Part shown: positions 51,230 through 62,890 of the stretch, one piece after another | How the letters are laid out: every line of letters begins with the position of its first letter | Position numbering within the stretch: position 1 is the stretch's first letter | Assembly (NCBI GenBank): GCA_025084515.1 | Contig: JAJAGP010000221.1 | Location: 496,001 to 560,000, forward strand | Reading direction: 5' to 3' | DNA length: 64,000 nucleotides | Origin: Ancistrus triradiatus | Taxonomy: Eukaryota > Chordata > Actinopteri > Siluriformes > Loricariidae | Translations under genes and position numbers: made by a program | Notes under the pieces: model-generated | Databases searched by the model: none | What the model was told of the DNA's origin: nothing | Seen by the model: the letters and a program-made list of their open reading frames with translations, nothing else

Positions 51230-51622
51230 GAATGAAAAATGAAAACAGCTTTAGTGATCCACGCTTTCATCCTCTTCAGCTTGTGCGTGGTGTTCGATGT
51301 GCGCATGCGCACGTCTTGCTCCTACTTCCCGAGAGCATTCGGGTTTGTGTGTTGAACAAAACAAAAATAAGCTGTTTGGACCGTAAACGCAATAACACCG
51401 GCCCAGTATGGATTTTCATCGCTTGAGGACGTCGAGTAACGGCTGAGGGTTCGAGGTGACCGGTCGGGAAGCTTTTCCTCAGCTCTTTGTTGACGGAATA
51501 CGCGACCTTAGACGCTGATGTGAAGGAGAAAATCAGCCATGGGCTTTTCGTCGATATGGACCTTATCTATCCGTGACTGGGACTTGTTGTAGACCTGCAG
51601 GCTTATTTATTTTCGTTTGTAG
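51230..51622 (+). promoter_or_regulatory. mllt10: mllt10 promoter / 5' UTR region
   Basis: The sequence becomes richer in CpG than the surroundings. A perfect NRF1 palindrome tgcgcatgcgca lies at 51300-51311, with an ETS-like cttcccg about 20 bp downstream. No TATA box is seen, as expected for a housekeeping-type promoter. The bases directly before the ATG (ttatttattttcgtttgtag) look like a splice acceptor, so part of this block may be a 5' UTR intron. Confidence 0.55.
51539..51592 (+). other. 17-codon upstream ORF before mllt10
   Basis: ATG at 51539 opens 17 codons (MGFSSIWTLSIRDWDLL) and stops at 51590-51592, 30 bases before the proposed start codon. It counts only if this stretch is retained in the mRNA. 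Confidence 0.35.
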
Positions 51623-51761
51623 ATGGTATCTAGCGACTTTTTGGGCGCTAATATGAAGGAGATGATCGGAGGTTGCTGTGTTTGCTCTGATGAGAGAGGC
51701 TGGGCCGAAAACCCGCTGGTTTACTGTGACGGACATGGCTGCAACGTCGCCGTGCATCAAG
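51623..51761 (+). CDS. mllt10: mllt10 coding exon 1
   Basis: From the ATG through MKEMIGGCCVCSDERGW to GCNVAVHQ, with one base of the next codon. The donor is gtaaac. It carries five PHD ligand cysteines or histidine up to H45. Confidence 0.93.
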
Positions 51762-54700
51762 GTAAACCCGCTTAAATGTGTATAAACGCTCTAAATCCGA
51801 GGTAAATCATGACCGAGTCCGACTGATTTACTCATTTTTGATCGCTCGGTACGCGCTGGCTAGGCTAAGCTAAGCTAATCGGATAGCTAAGCTAGTGCGC
51901 CGTCTTTGCTTCGTATTTTTTCCACACCAGTTTTACGCCAAGTCCCGCCTACCAATCAGCCAATGCTGGAGCAGGGGACGGACGCATCTGGCCAATCACG
52001 GCTCAGGAAGCCAGATTTGCCACATTGCGGGTGGGGAAAAAAGTAGTTTCACTACCGTGCCACATGTTTCTGTGGTAAAGACGCTGAAATGAAATTAACT
52101 TCATTCTAACTGTGATTTATTCAAGCGTGGGTGACACAATGAGCATGATATGTGGCCAGTTTTATTATGAGTTTATGTTCAATATAATAAAACTGGCTAT
52201 ACAAATTGCTCATACACTTGTATTTAATATTCTATGCCGTACTGTAGTTTTATATTTTGTTTTATTATACTCTACGTTACTGTATTACATTTTATGATAT
52301 TTTTAAGATATGTTGTCTCTTTTTTATTTAAACTATGACTATACAGTTATTATTTATATAATTTAGCTCAAGTTTAATTATTTCCTATAAAATCTATGCC
52401 ATAAGCAGGTTTTTGAGTCTTGGTCCTAACAAGGTTTCTTCCTTTATAACAGTGAGGGATTTTCTTTGCCACTGTCACCCCAGGTTTGCTCAGTTAGGAC
52501 TTTAAGATTAGATATTTATAAAATTGATTTAAAATAATGCATGGTTGTAAAAAGTGCTGTAGGAATAACTTAGATTTGACTTGACTGTTATTTATATTTA
52601 GAAATGTCTCAATAAAGTTGTGACATATCCTGTTCTATGATTATTTTAATAGGTAAACATGTTCAGGACTTAAAGGTTGGACTAATTTGGGTTATTGAAA
52701 TGATTCAAAGTTTGAAACCTTTAATTCATGGCAGTTGTGAAAGATTTGAGAGATTACGTTTTGACAGAAAAATGTTTGCATGTGATTTTGACATTGTGTG
52801 GAGAAAGGAAACTGCTGCACTCCGGCATACGAACATTATCTCATCTGTGAAACGTGCTGGTGGTAGTATCCTGAAGTCTCAAGGGATCTGGACCTGAAGC
52901 AAGCTTTTTTCAAGAGCTGATTAAAAATATTGAATTGCATGTGGTAGTGATTGTATTGGTTACTTATGTTGCAAGTGGGAATGGCATGTGGAAGCTGTGA
53001 TCTCGTCTTATGTGATTAAACCTTGTAAGTTTTTTCTCTAATATCTGTTTGTGGCCTCTGCAGGGACATGGGTTTGAGTGCTGTTTTATATATTTGTCAG
53101 TATCTGTAGCTAAAGTGCAAATTAGCAGGGTGTTAGAGTCACCGAGATTGACACTGAGGTTCTGCTTTTGCATGGTTGCCAGTCAAATCAGTTGTAAATG
53201 AGTGGTTCTGCAGCGATAGGTGTGTTAGTGGGTCAGCTATTCCTGGCTGGTGCTATTTCAGCGTACTCTAAGTGTGCGGCGTTACACTACTCTGAGGCAA
53301 TGTAGTGATGTAGTTAAACGTGTAAACATGTTTCTGTTCACCTCAAACCATCTGCCTTCCTGAAACATCAAGAGAGAAAGTGCTTTAATTCACTCTCTGA
53401 ACTTTTGGTGATGTCGTGTGTATTAGCAGTGCTTTATTAGTGTCTGTGATTTTCTTTTCTGTAAGTTAAACATCAAATGTGTATTTATTTATGACATGAC
53501 AAGATGCAGTACTTGCTTATGAATGGATAGTAGATGTAAATTTCTTATATTCTGATGCTTCTCGAGGAGATTCACTTCATTTTGAATTGAAATCATTACT
53601 CTAAGCACAAGAACTGTCTTGGTTGGTATACTAGACTGGCATTGACTTTCAATTTGGATAGTACGTGTGAGGAGCCCAGGATTTGTGTCGGTCTGAAATA
53701 GATCTGGATAAACTCTCTCCCAGTGTTTGAGTCTTAAGCGTATCCCCACCACAGAGGGAACAGAACGTTCCTGCTGTATTAAATCTTCCTGAAGAGTTAA
53801 CCCTAGTGTTAAGTAAACTCACTACACTAAGGCCTGAAGAACATGCATCCAAATAGCGTCTGTAAATGTGAGCAGCTTTTATAGCCGACCTGCCATCATC
53901 TAACCTGACTAAGAGAATATTTGCAATGCAGCTACGGTAAGTGAGCCCAGATATGCATGGACTGTCCAAAACAGCTTGCTTTTTGGGTAATGTACTAGTT
54001 TATAAGTGGAATAAGTGGAATTGGAGCTTTTAGGGTCTTGTCAGCTGCTTTCGATACCCAACCCAGGAGTACGGGAGACCGATTTTAGTCATGTGTGAGA
54101 AAATATAATATTATAATCTCTTTTTATATAACAGAACATTTTCTCCAAGCAATTTCTAAATATCTAGATCCACAGCTCTAACTGAAAACCTGTAGACAGT
54201 GGCAAGGAAAATCATTAAATTTGGAAGAATTAAGGAAGAAATCTTGTTAGGACCAAGACTCAAAAAGAAACCCGACCTACATACACCATAGGTGTTACAT
54301 TATTAAATTAAATTACCTAATTAATGAAGTTATAGTAATAGTTTAAACACACAGAAGCTAAATATAAACATGAAGAAAGAAAATATTATTTCAAGGAAAT
54401 CTAATGTTTGGAAGCTACATGTATTTTTTTGCGACTGTTTGTCTTATTTTGATTTAGATCTTTTCTGATACTTTTTGCTGTTTGTTTGATTTAATGATTT
54501 AAAGATTATAATGATAAGCTGAGCTGAAAACAAACAAGTCGCTTGTCTTTTTTCGATTTGTGTTTTATTTTGTGTTTTTCATTGACACTTCTGCTGCTGC
54601 TTGAAGTGATTGTGAAGGATTGACTTTTTATTATCATTAAAATAGTTTTTAAAGTGTTGGGTCTAAATGAGAGGATGATATGTTTTTTTTATTTGGATAT

Positions 54701-57700
54701 AAAATGTCTGGCCAAGATGGCAACAGAGATAACAAAAAAATTACAATTACTTAAAATTACAATTTAAAATTTCAACTCTCAAAAACCCCTTAAAACAAAG
54801 CAAACACTAGATTGTTTAAGATGCTCTGAAATTGATCAATTAATATGGTTGTTATATGGTTTTAGATCTTTCTGCAGATAATTCCATGTTAAAAAAAAAA
54901 GATTAAACTCTGCCATGCTAAAAATGCCTATTATGTTTATTTTTTAATGTATTATCTTGTCTTCTTGTAGGTATATATTGTCCATTTTGTTATATTGTTT
55001 ATATTATTGTTTTCTCTTTAATTACAGCAGTTGATATATTATAAATTTTATTTATTTTATTATATAATTTATTTTAATGTTTTATTTATTATAATCTCTT
55101 TAAACGTGTTATCACCCTTAATTTTTAGCTTCTGTTAATTTAAACTACTACTATTATCTTATTAATTAGGTAGATTAAGTTAACTCTTACATGTCATCTA
55201 GGCTGGAAGCAGGTATGGTCACTTTTTGAGCCTTGGTCCTCTCCGTATAATGTTTAGGGATTTTCCTTTCCACTGTCGCCCTTAGTGTTTAGTTAGAGCT
55301 GTGGATCTAGAGCTTTATAAAGCTGCTTTGAGACTGTGCTCTGTTATAAAATGAGATATAAAATTAATCAGACTTTGACTCTTTGCTGAACACTATCATG
55401 GTAAATAAACTCTTCATTTATTCCTGCAGCTTGTTATGGGATCGTCCAAGTGCCTACCGGTCCCTGGTTCTGCAGGAAGTGTGAATCTCAGGAGAGAGCT
55501 GCTCGCGTGGTGAGTCTTCTTTAATGTTTGTTATTTGTAAAACAAAAGTGAATCCTTGTTCAACACCTGTACAAACTCCGACTGCAGTGAAGCATATAAA
55601 TCAAGACTTTCCATTGGAAATCTCAAGAAATGTGTGGGGCAGTTTGGTTGCCAGTTGTACCATAATTGGAGATTAATGGTGATTCCTTATGGGTCATTCA
55701 TATCATGAAATGGATCAGAAGTTTTATGATTACAGACCATATTATGCAGGTGATTAGGATTTGTTTATTTGTCAACATAGGTGGTTTGTGTGGTTGTTTG
55801 TATAATATCCAAAAACCAGACTGGCAGGTCTGGTGTAATCACAGCAAACCTGTTGAACCGCCTAAACCGCAAAAGGGCACACTGAAAGCCAGACAGCACC
55901 ATAACATGAAACAAACCATAACAAAGAGATTTGATCTGAGGGAGTGACGTTTATGATATGAAGATTGACTAAATCAGATGAAAACGAGGGTTTTAGTGAC
56001 TTTTTTACTAATTACAGTGTCTCAATATTTCTGTAGCGCTGCAGAGAGAATGAATTCAACTGGAACGTAAAAAAAAAATGGAGTACAACTTGAATGTACT
56101 TTTTGTTTTGGTCCGTATTATTCATGGTCTGTTCACATTTTTGTGTTTATGTTTAGAAAACCTCTACTAGTTTCTGCTCTTTTTGATTATTTGTTATTAT
56201 ACAGCTTGGTTTGTTTGCTTTGTTCATGTGCAGATCGGTCTTTTAAACCAACGTGCTAAATAATCATGATATCACGGATTAAAACGGTGAATTTGGGCAA
56301 AAACGTTTTGGGAAAAACCACAGGTCCTTTGCTTCAACTTGAGTTTAGAGTCGTTTCTGGTCTAACACTCGACCTGTGAAAGGGTAAGAAGTGACGTTTG
56401 TGGCAGTTGAAGGGACCGGTTATCGGATGGCACAGTTTTTGGGTGGATACGATGTGAAAGTGGCAGTTTGGCGGGGTTACAGGAAGAGGAAACAAGCCGT
56501 GTGACTTTAAACAGCACGCATTAGCGCCAGAATGAGGCCTCGCTGCTTTCCTGTGAACCGTGAGCTCGCGTCTTATTCTGAGCTCGAAAAAGTGGCTTGT
56601 TCTGCTCTGATTAGTAACAATGGGCACTGACACTGGCAGTACGTAAGCACGTGGCATGAGTGAACGTCGTAATCTTTGCTGTTTTTACTGTAGCTCTGGA
56701 TTTGATGCTTTTTTAGGATGGTATTTTGGTGTATTTCATAAATATATTGATCAATCATATTTGTGCTTGTTTCAATCAATAATTGATCCCCAGTCACCTG
56801 ATAAACCCTAGATCTAATAGAGAAAGACTTTCCTGACGTTGCTTCTCCTCATAATAGCTTTTATCTACTTCTTACTCTTCCAGCACAGCAATTACTCCTA
56901 TTAGTCTTATCACGTTCCTCTTCTGTTGGCAGCTCGTCAACGTGTGTTAGGTTGTTCCTTCAATAAACTCACTTGAATAAAGATTAAAAGAGCAAAATTA
57001 TAATCCTGACCTGTAAAACAATCATTGCGTTAAGCATATTTTTGTTCTTCATATAGGACATTGAGGATTGTTTTTAATTTAAAAAGCTCTGCACCGTCGC
57101 GTGAACAGACAGTAGAAGATTCAGCAGAATGCATTTATTTATTTTAAATAATTTAATAAACACAAACAAAACAGTGATTACAGTAACCTCACACCTATCA
57201 CAAACAGCCAGCCATCCTGATTTGACATAAAAAAATATAAGCGTTAAATACTTTCATTAGACATTTTTCATCTGCCCGACGTCGTCAAACTTCTATGCTA
57301 ACCCCAGAAGTGATGCTGATTGGTTAGTGAGTTTTCGAGTGGAACAGAGGGCGAATAAAATACAGTGGGGCAAAAAAGTATTTAGTCAGCCACTGATTGT
57401 GCAAGTTCTCCTACTTAGAAAGATGAGAGAGGTCTGTAATTTTCATCATAGGTACACTTCAACTATGAGAGACAAAATGAGAAAAAAATATCCAGCAAAT
57501 CACATTGTAGGATTTTTTAAAGAATTTAATTGTAAATCATGGGCGGAAAATAAGTATTTGGTCACCCACAAAAAAGCAAGATTTTTGGGCTCTCACAGAC
57601 CTGTAACTTCTTCTTAACGAAGCTCTTCTGTCCTGCCCTCGTTACCTGATTAATGGCACCTGTTTGACCCTCGTTATCTGTATAAAAGACACCTGGTCCA

Positions 57701-59261
57701 CAGCCTCAAACAGTCAGACTCCAAACTCAAATCATGACCAAGACCAAAGAGCTGTTGAAGGACACCAGGAAGAAAATTTGTAGACCCTGCACCAGGCTTT
57801 TGAAAGTTAATCTACAATAGGCAAGCAGTTGGTGTGAATAAATCAACTGTGGGAGCAATTGTAAGAAATGGAAAGACATACAAGGACCAATGATAATCTC
57901 CCTTGATCTGGGGCTCCACGCAAGATCTCTCATCCCATGGAGTCAAAAATGATGATGAGAACGGTGAGCAAAAATCCCCAAAACTACAAGGAGGGACTGA
58001 TGAATGACCTGCAGAGAGCTGGGACCAAAGTAACAAAGGCTACCTTCAGTACATACTACGGCCGAGAGGGACTCAGATCCTGCAGTGCCAGGCGTGTCCC
58101 CCTGCTTAGCCAGTACATGTCCCAGGTACGTCCTGAAGTTTACCAGAGAGTCATATGGATGATCCAGAAGAAGGATGGTTGGTAGAATATCATGTGGTCA
58201 GATGCAACCAAAATAGAAAAATATAGAACTTTTTGGTAAAAAAACTCAACTCTCCGCATGTTTGGAGGAAGAAGAATGCTGAGGTTGCACATCCCAAGAA
58301 CAACCATACCTACTGTGAAACATGGAGACATCCATATGCTTTGGGGCTGTTTTTTCTGGCAAAGGTGACAGGACGACTGATCCGTCTTAAGGGAAGAATG
58401 AACGGGGCCATGTATCCTGAGATTCTAAGCCAAAACCTCCTTCCAACAGTGAGAGCATTGAAGATGGAACGTGGCTGGGTCTTCCAGCATGACAATGATC
58501 CCAAACACACCGCTCGGACAACAAAGGAGTGGCTCCGTAAAAAGCATTTCAAGGTCCTGGAGTAGCCTAGCCAGTCTCCAGACCTCAACCCCATAGAAAA
58601 TGTGTGGAGGGAGATGAAAGTCCATGTTGCCCCAAAACATCACTGCTCTAGAGGAGATCTGCATGGAGGAATGGGCCAAAATACCAGCTGCAGTGTGTGG
58701 AAAGCTGGTGAAGACTTACAGGAAACGTTTGACCTCTGTCATTGCCAACAAAGGTTATGTTACAAAGTATTGAGTTGAAACCAAATTTATTGACCAAATA
58801 CTTATTTTCCACCATAATTTACTATACAATTCTTTAAAAATCCTACAGTGTGATTTCCTGGATTTTTTTCTCATTTTGTCTCTGATAGTTGAAGTGTACC
58901 TATGATGAAAATTACAGACCTCTCTCATCTTTCTAAGTAGGAGAACCAGCACAATCAATGGCTGACCAAATACTTTTTTGCCCCACTGTAACCTTTCGTA
59001 AAAATCACTTTGGTGTGGAAGAAACTGTCATTGCACACGGGGGTGGGGGGTGGGGTTAGGGTTGCAGGACAAATGAATGAGGCATGTTTAAGATGCATGA
59101 TGGATGTAGCTTGTAATAATTCCACTGTAAAGGTGATTTGTCTGTTTTGCAGTTTTGTATGAATTACAGTGCTTAAAATAAATTCCAGTGGAATTTGGAA
59201 GGAAAAGGGGAAAAAAGTGGAGAACAACTGCTTTAATAATTGTCTTGTTTTTAAGCAGAAG

Positions 59262-59322
<61 letters not shown>

Positions 59323-59470
59323 TCTGTTGACTCTCAAAACTTTATAGAGTTGAAAGTTTTATATGTGTATATAGAGTTGAAGTGTCTCAAAGTACGTTTA
59401 CTGTTTACTTTGCAGAGGTGTGAGCTCTGTCCTCACAAAGACGGGGCTCTGAAAAGGACCGACAATGGAG
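51623..59470 (+). CDS. mllt10: mllt10 (AF10), PHD-finger chromatin reader, first three coding exons
   Basis: AF10 binds unmodified H3K27 nucleosomes through a PHD-knuckle-PHD module and recruits DOT1L for H3K79 methylation. It acts in the nucleus. Exons 51623-51761, 55430-55509 and 59416-59470 join in frame to 91 residues and one base. The C4HC3 ligands of PHD1 are C18/C21, C35/C40, H45/C48 and C61/C64. C75/C78 begin the zinc knuckle (RCELCPHKDG). The start MVSSD matches vertebrate AF10, although the segment before MKEMIGG is several residues shorter than in human. MKEMIGG (Ile) and the neighbour skida1 favour mllt10 over the paralogue mllt6. The GGAG/gtaagc donor splits a Gly codon. The next exon (WAHVVCALY in the family) was not found before 64000, so the gene runs on. 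It is divergent to skida1. Confidence 0.93.
52405..52525 (-). repeat. Interspersed teleost repeat, copy 2 of 5
   Basis: Inverse orientation: tttgagtcttggtcctaaca, then aggtttcttcctttat, then ttctttgccactgtcac. A fragment only. Confidence 0.75.
54160..54290 (+). repeat. Interspersed teleost repeat, copy 3 of 5
   Basis: acagtggcaaggaaaatcat, taaggaagaaatcttgttag and accaagactcaaaaagaaac are shared with the other copies. Confidence 0.78.
55215..55385 (-). repeat. Interspersed teleost repeat, copy 4 of 5
   Basis: Inverse orientation: ttttgagccttggtcctctc, then ttttcctttccactgtcgcc, then taaagctgctttgagactgt. It ends 45 bp before coding exon 2. Confidence 0.75.
55430..55509 (+). CDS. mllt10: mllt10 coding exon 2
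   Basis: Acceptor ttcctgcag. It encodes ACYGIVQVPTGPWFCRKC through ESQERAARV, completing PHD1. Donor gtgagt, phase 0. Confidence 0.95.
57363..58988 (+). mobile_element. Near full-length but inactivated Tc1-type transposon, copy 2
   Basis: The termini cagtggggcaaaaaagtatt and aatacttttttgccccactg are near-perfect inverse repeats flanked by TA on both sides (57361-57362, 58989-58990). Transposase begins at 57735 (MTKTKELLKDTRKK) but soon shifts frame. Later parts lie at 57937-58185 and 58233-58565 in other frames, including WVFQHDNDPKHTARTTKEWL with the second catalytic Asp. A stop then replaces Trp just before the SPDLNPIEN region. It is a pseudogene copy of a family also present at 44913-46182. 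Confidence 0.93.
59264..59320. repeat. (TG)n microsatellite
   Basis: About 28 TG units, 95 bp upstream of mllt10 coding exon 3. Confidence 0.95.
59416..59470 (+). CDS. mllt10: mllt10 coding exon 3
   Basis: Acceptor actttgcag. It encodes RCELCPHKDGALKRTDNG and one base, the start of the zinc knuckle. Donor gtaagc. Confidence 0.94.
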
Positions 59471-59756
59471 GTAAGCCTACTGTTATCTCTTAAAGTTTTG
59501 TCCCTTTTTCACTAAAACGTACAGGATTCCTTTTATTCTTTGCCAGGATTCAAATATAGGCGTAAAATATCTGGTAAAAAGAGGGGTAACGGTACACAGA
59601 AGTCATGCTTTGGTTCAGTTTGGACATTATTTTTTGGAAATCAACCAAAAACCCAAATCCTAGATTGATTCTATTTCTTTTTGTTTGTATTGAGGTAGTC
59701 AGTACTGCTGTATGTTGGTGTGTTATGTTTTAGCTACTCCAGTTTGTACTGCTCCC

Positions 59757-59956
59757 ATTAATATGGACAAAAGTATTGGGACACATCCACATTCCACGTA
59801 CAGGAGCATTTATTACGTTTCATTCTAAATCCATAGTCATTAATACGGAGTTAGTGCCCCTTTGTAGCTCAGATTTGTTGGAGTTTGTTTTATACACCTG
59901 TGGTGATGGGACTGAGCGATTAAAAGGTGTCCGAGTACTTTTGTCCATGTGGTGTA
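59757..59956. mobile_element. Short MITE
   Basis: Left atatggacaaaagtattggg and right gtccgagtacttttgtccat are inverse copies about 200 bp apart. Same terminal type as the tandem units at 14171-14256. Confidence 0.78.
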
Positions 59957-60782
59957 TATTATTCTATATGAATCTTCTGGGAGCGTTAGAGGTTTTAAAC
60001 TTGCTCTGACCTTCATACTCGCTCGGCCTTTGCTTCTGCTTATTTATCTTTTTGACAATAGGAGGGGGAGTGTGTGTTTCTCTCCCCTCACTTTTTATGA
60101 CGGGGCGGTTTCAGTAGGGGTCACCACGGGGCTGCGAGGGCACTGGGACTTGGAGTGCACTTCTCCTGTTCGTGCCCCGGGTTCACGGCGAGGGCAGCGC
60201 TGAGACTGTAAACACAGTGATGCAGACGCACAGCTGCTCGGCCCGGCCCCCCCTCCGGCCCCCCTGCCGGCCTCCTCCGGAGCGCCCCGAGCTGTTAAAC
60301 GGCTGTGAGGGAGACGGCGGATCGCTCGCCCCCAGACCGCCTCGCACCGTGTAGTTATGTTTAACGCCGTGACTCGAGATGCTTCGGATTTTAGAGCGCG
60401 GGCATCAAATAAGTGCACGAACTTAAACACACAATGGTGTTAAGAGCACGTTAAAGTTCGTACGTATTTATTAAAGATGAATTATACATGTCGTGGGCTG
60501 TTTTAGTGTTTAATGAATGATTATAGATCAGTATTGATTTCTTATCGCTGCATAGTGAAGCATTTCTTTGACCATGCCAGCTTTGGCTTCTTTAATCAGT
60601 TAGTCGTAGATACAGGTGAGCCTGCCTTACTTAATTAGCTAATTTAAGATGCGCCTCTTCATTCTGTCACATTAATTGATTTACCTATTAACGTCGCTGC
60701 GTAATTAAGTTTCCAGCCACCTAAACTGTTCCTATATTAAGCACGATTCATTCTGGACAAGATTAAGATCGAGACACATTTC

Positions 60783-60975
60783 AAGCCAAGTCAGATTTAT
60801 TTCCATAGCGCATTGTCTCAATGCAGCTTTAATTTTGGATTAGCTTCTAATATCTAGGGCCAATCCCAAGTAGAGCAAGCCTAGGGTGAAAGTGGCAAGG
60901 AAAATTCCTAAATGTTATAAGGAAGAAACCTTGTTAGGACCAGGACTCAAAAAGAAACTCGACCTGCTTGGGTGG
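60783..60975 (+). repeat. Interspersed teleost repeat, copy 5 of 5
   Basis: caagtcagatttatttccat, gcaagcctagggtgaaagtg and ataaggaagaaaccttgtta align with copy 1 at 36715. Confidence 0.82.
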
Positions 60976-61193
60976 CTTGGATGAGAAATGTAAGAATTAA
61001 ACTAATTTGTCTACAAATAGGTTTGTAGTAATAGTTAAAAAAACAGGAACGAAGTAAATATTAGGAAATATTAACAGATCAATAAAATACTGAGTAAAAT
61101 AACGTAAAAAATATGCATATCGGCAGCATTTGGTTCGATACGGAGTCACTTTAGGATCTTGCATAAAGGATTTTTATCGCTCGTATCGCCGCT

Positions 61194-61325
61194 GTTTGCG
61201 AAGCCAAACCGAGCTTTAAAGCTAAGACCAGAGCAAATACTAAACTCAGCAGTGCCTGTGGGTGAGTTCCTTCCATATCTGTGTCACGCCGGGGTCAAAA
61301 AACGAATGTAAATCATTACTAGAGA
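61194..61325. repeat. Direct duplication, unit 1
   Basis: Shares ctaaactcagcagtgcctgt, ttccttccatatctgtgtca, cgccggggtcaaaaa and tgtaaatcattactagag with 62136-62293, about 940-970 bp downstream. Confidence 0.9.
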
Positions 61326-62135
61326 ATGAGGTCAGCAGGTTTAGGCATAGAAATTTTATTTTTGGGGGAACTTTTTATTTATTTATTTATTTTTATTTAG
61401 TACTTCACTGAGTATTTATAATATTTGATTGGGGCTTTGTTACTCTTTAATTGGTAATTAATTAGTGCTAGGACTGGGGGAAATATCGATTCACAGATGT
61501 TAATCGATTTTTTTTTTTTTAGATGTGAATTGATAATGTAATGTTGACGGAGTGTAAAAGACAGAACTCAGAAATGTGCAAATACAGCTCCGTCTGAACT
61601 CAACAGAGCTGAACAGAAAGAAAACAATGAATGTTAAAGAGGGAAGAAAGAGCAGAAGATTTGCAATAATATTCAAGATGTCTGATTTTATTGGAAAGTC
61701 AAGATGGAAAAAAAGCCAGACCCAAGACAGCGATCCTGATCCACCTTCCACCAAATGATGAAGAAAGAAAGAAAGGGAACACTGAGAAAGAGGATTTTAT
61801 TTGAACATAAACTTAAGATGAGAAAAAGCCTTAAAAGATTTAAGCCGGTGTTCCTGATACATACCAAACAATTGATCGCTGATAATGCACTCAATTTTAT
61901 TCCGACATTTTAGTGAGATCTCTTAAAGAGGTTTGGTGTAAGGCTGACACTACTGACACAGAGATCCCTAAAATCTACAACCAGAACATAACAAAGAGTC
62001 ATGGAATCAGTGGGAGCAAAAATAAATCCTGTATAGGAACAAGAAGATGCAGCGATAATCGATTAATAATCAAATCAGAGCTTTGAACCGTAATCAAAGC
62101 CTATTTAGTAGTTTTAGTATTTATGAGTGTTTGCT

Positions 62136-62293
62136 GGTTGCGAATCCAAACTGAGCTCTAAATCGGTAAAAGACCAGAGCAAATGCTAAACTCAGCAGTG
62201 CCTGTGGGTGAGTGATGGTGGAGTTCCTTCCATATCTGTGTCACGCCGGGGTCAAAAATCCCCCCAGAAAGCGATGTAAATCATTACTAGAGA
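62136..62293. repeat. Direct duplication, unit 2
   Basis: Same blocks as unit 1. Relative to unit 1 it has about ten extra bases (tgatggtgga) after gtgggtgag and a C run (ccccccag) after the shared gtcaaaaa. The intervening DNA is not visibly duplicated. Confidence 0.9.
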
Positions 62294-62787
62294 TGGAGAA
62301 TATGTGTACGGAGCGGGCGGAACGAAGCTATCTGCGGAATGTCCCGTCATGCGTGCCGCTACGTGAGTTACGTTTATTGCAGAGAGCGTGTGCGGTGTTG
62401 TGATTGAACTGTGTGAAAGGGCGCACGCTCAAGCTAGTTTGGGAAACAGGTGGCATGTAGATGGCAGCTAGCTTTTTATTTAGATGGCATACCCTGTTAG
62501 CGTTGTGACTGAACCCGTGCTGTTCTTGCTCTGTCGGTTGTTTGTGGTTTACATCGTGCCAGCTCGGTGCGTGTGACGGGGTGAGAAGTTCGTTCGGGGC
62601 GTGTTTGGGTTCTTTATTGCCCCGTTTTATAGGCTTCTCCGAGATTCTTGGAGGGACTTCAAAACTTTGGCGTCCCCTCCCTGCCCGAGGTCAAAGACAG
62701 GTCACGGGTTCACTTTTAAGTTTACGCCCGTCATTGTCTCCTCCGACTGGACAAACAGGACGGCGGCCATTGAGCCGTTTTTCTCTG

Positions 62788-62890
<103 letters not shown>

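Larger units (their letters stand above)
51762..55429 (+). other. mllt10: mllt10 intron 1
   Basis: It holds three partial copies of a shared interspersed repeat (52405-52525, 54160-54290, 55215-55385). Near 52850 there is a scrap resembling Tc1 coding sequence (gtgaaacgtgctggtggtag). The rest is unassigned, including a non-repetitive part at 53690-53970. Confidence 0.7.
55510..59415 (+). other. mllt10: mllt10 intron 2
   Basis: The main landmark is a 1.6-kb Tc1-type transposon (57363-58988), followed by a TG repeat (59264-59320) about 100 bp before exon 3. The stretch 55550-57350 contains no feature I recognise. Confidence 0.8.

Noticed and set aside
52637..52897. 86-codon frame in mllt10 intron 1
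   Set aside because: Not recognised as a gene; part near 52850 vaguely resembles Tc1 coding sequence, too weak to call as an element.
53649..53969. 106-codon minus-strand frame in mllt10 intron 1
   Set aside because: No domain and no start or splice support; might be conserved non-coding DNA but nothing shows it.
56334..56657. 107-codon minus-strand frame in mllt10 intron 2
   Set aside because: No recognisable domain, no splice context, ordinary intronic sequence. Chance open frame.
51623..59470. mllt6 (AF17) instead of mllt10
   Set aside because: The PHD fingers are very similar, but MVSSD, MKEMIGG and adjacency to skida1 fit mllt10.
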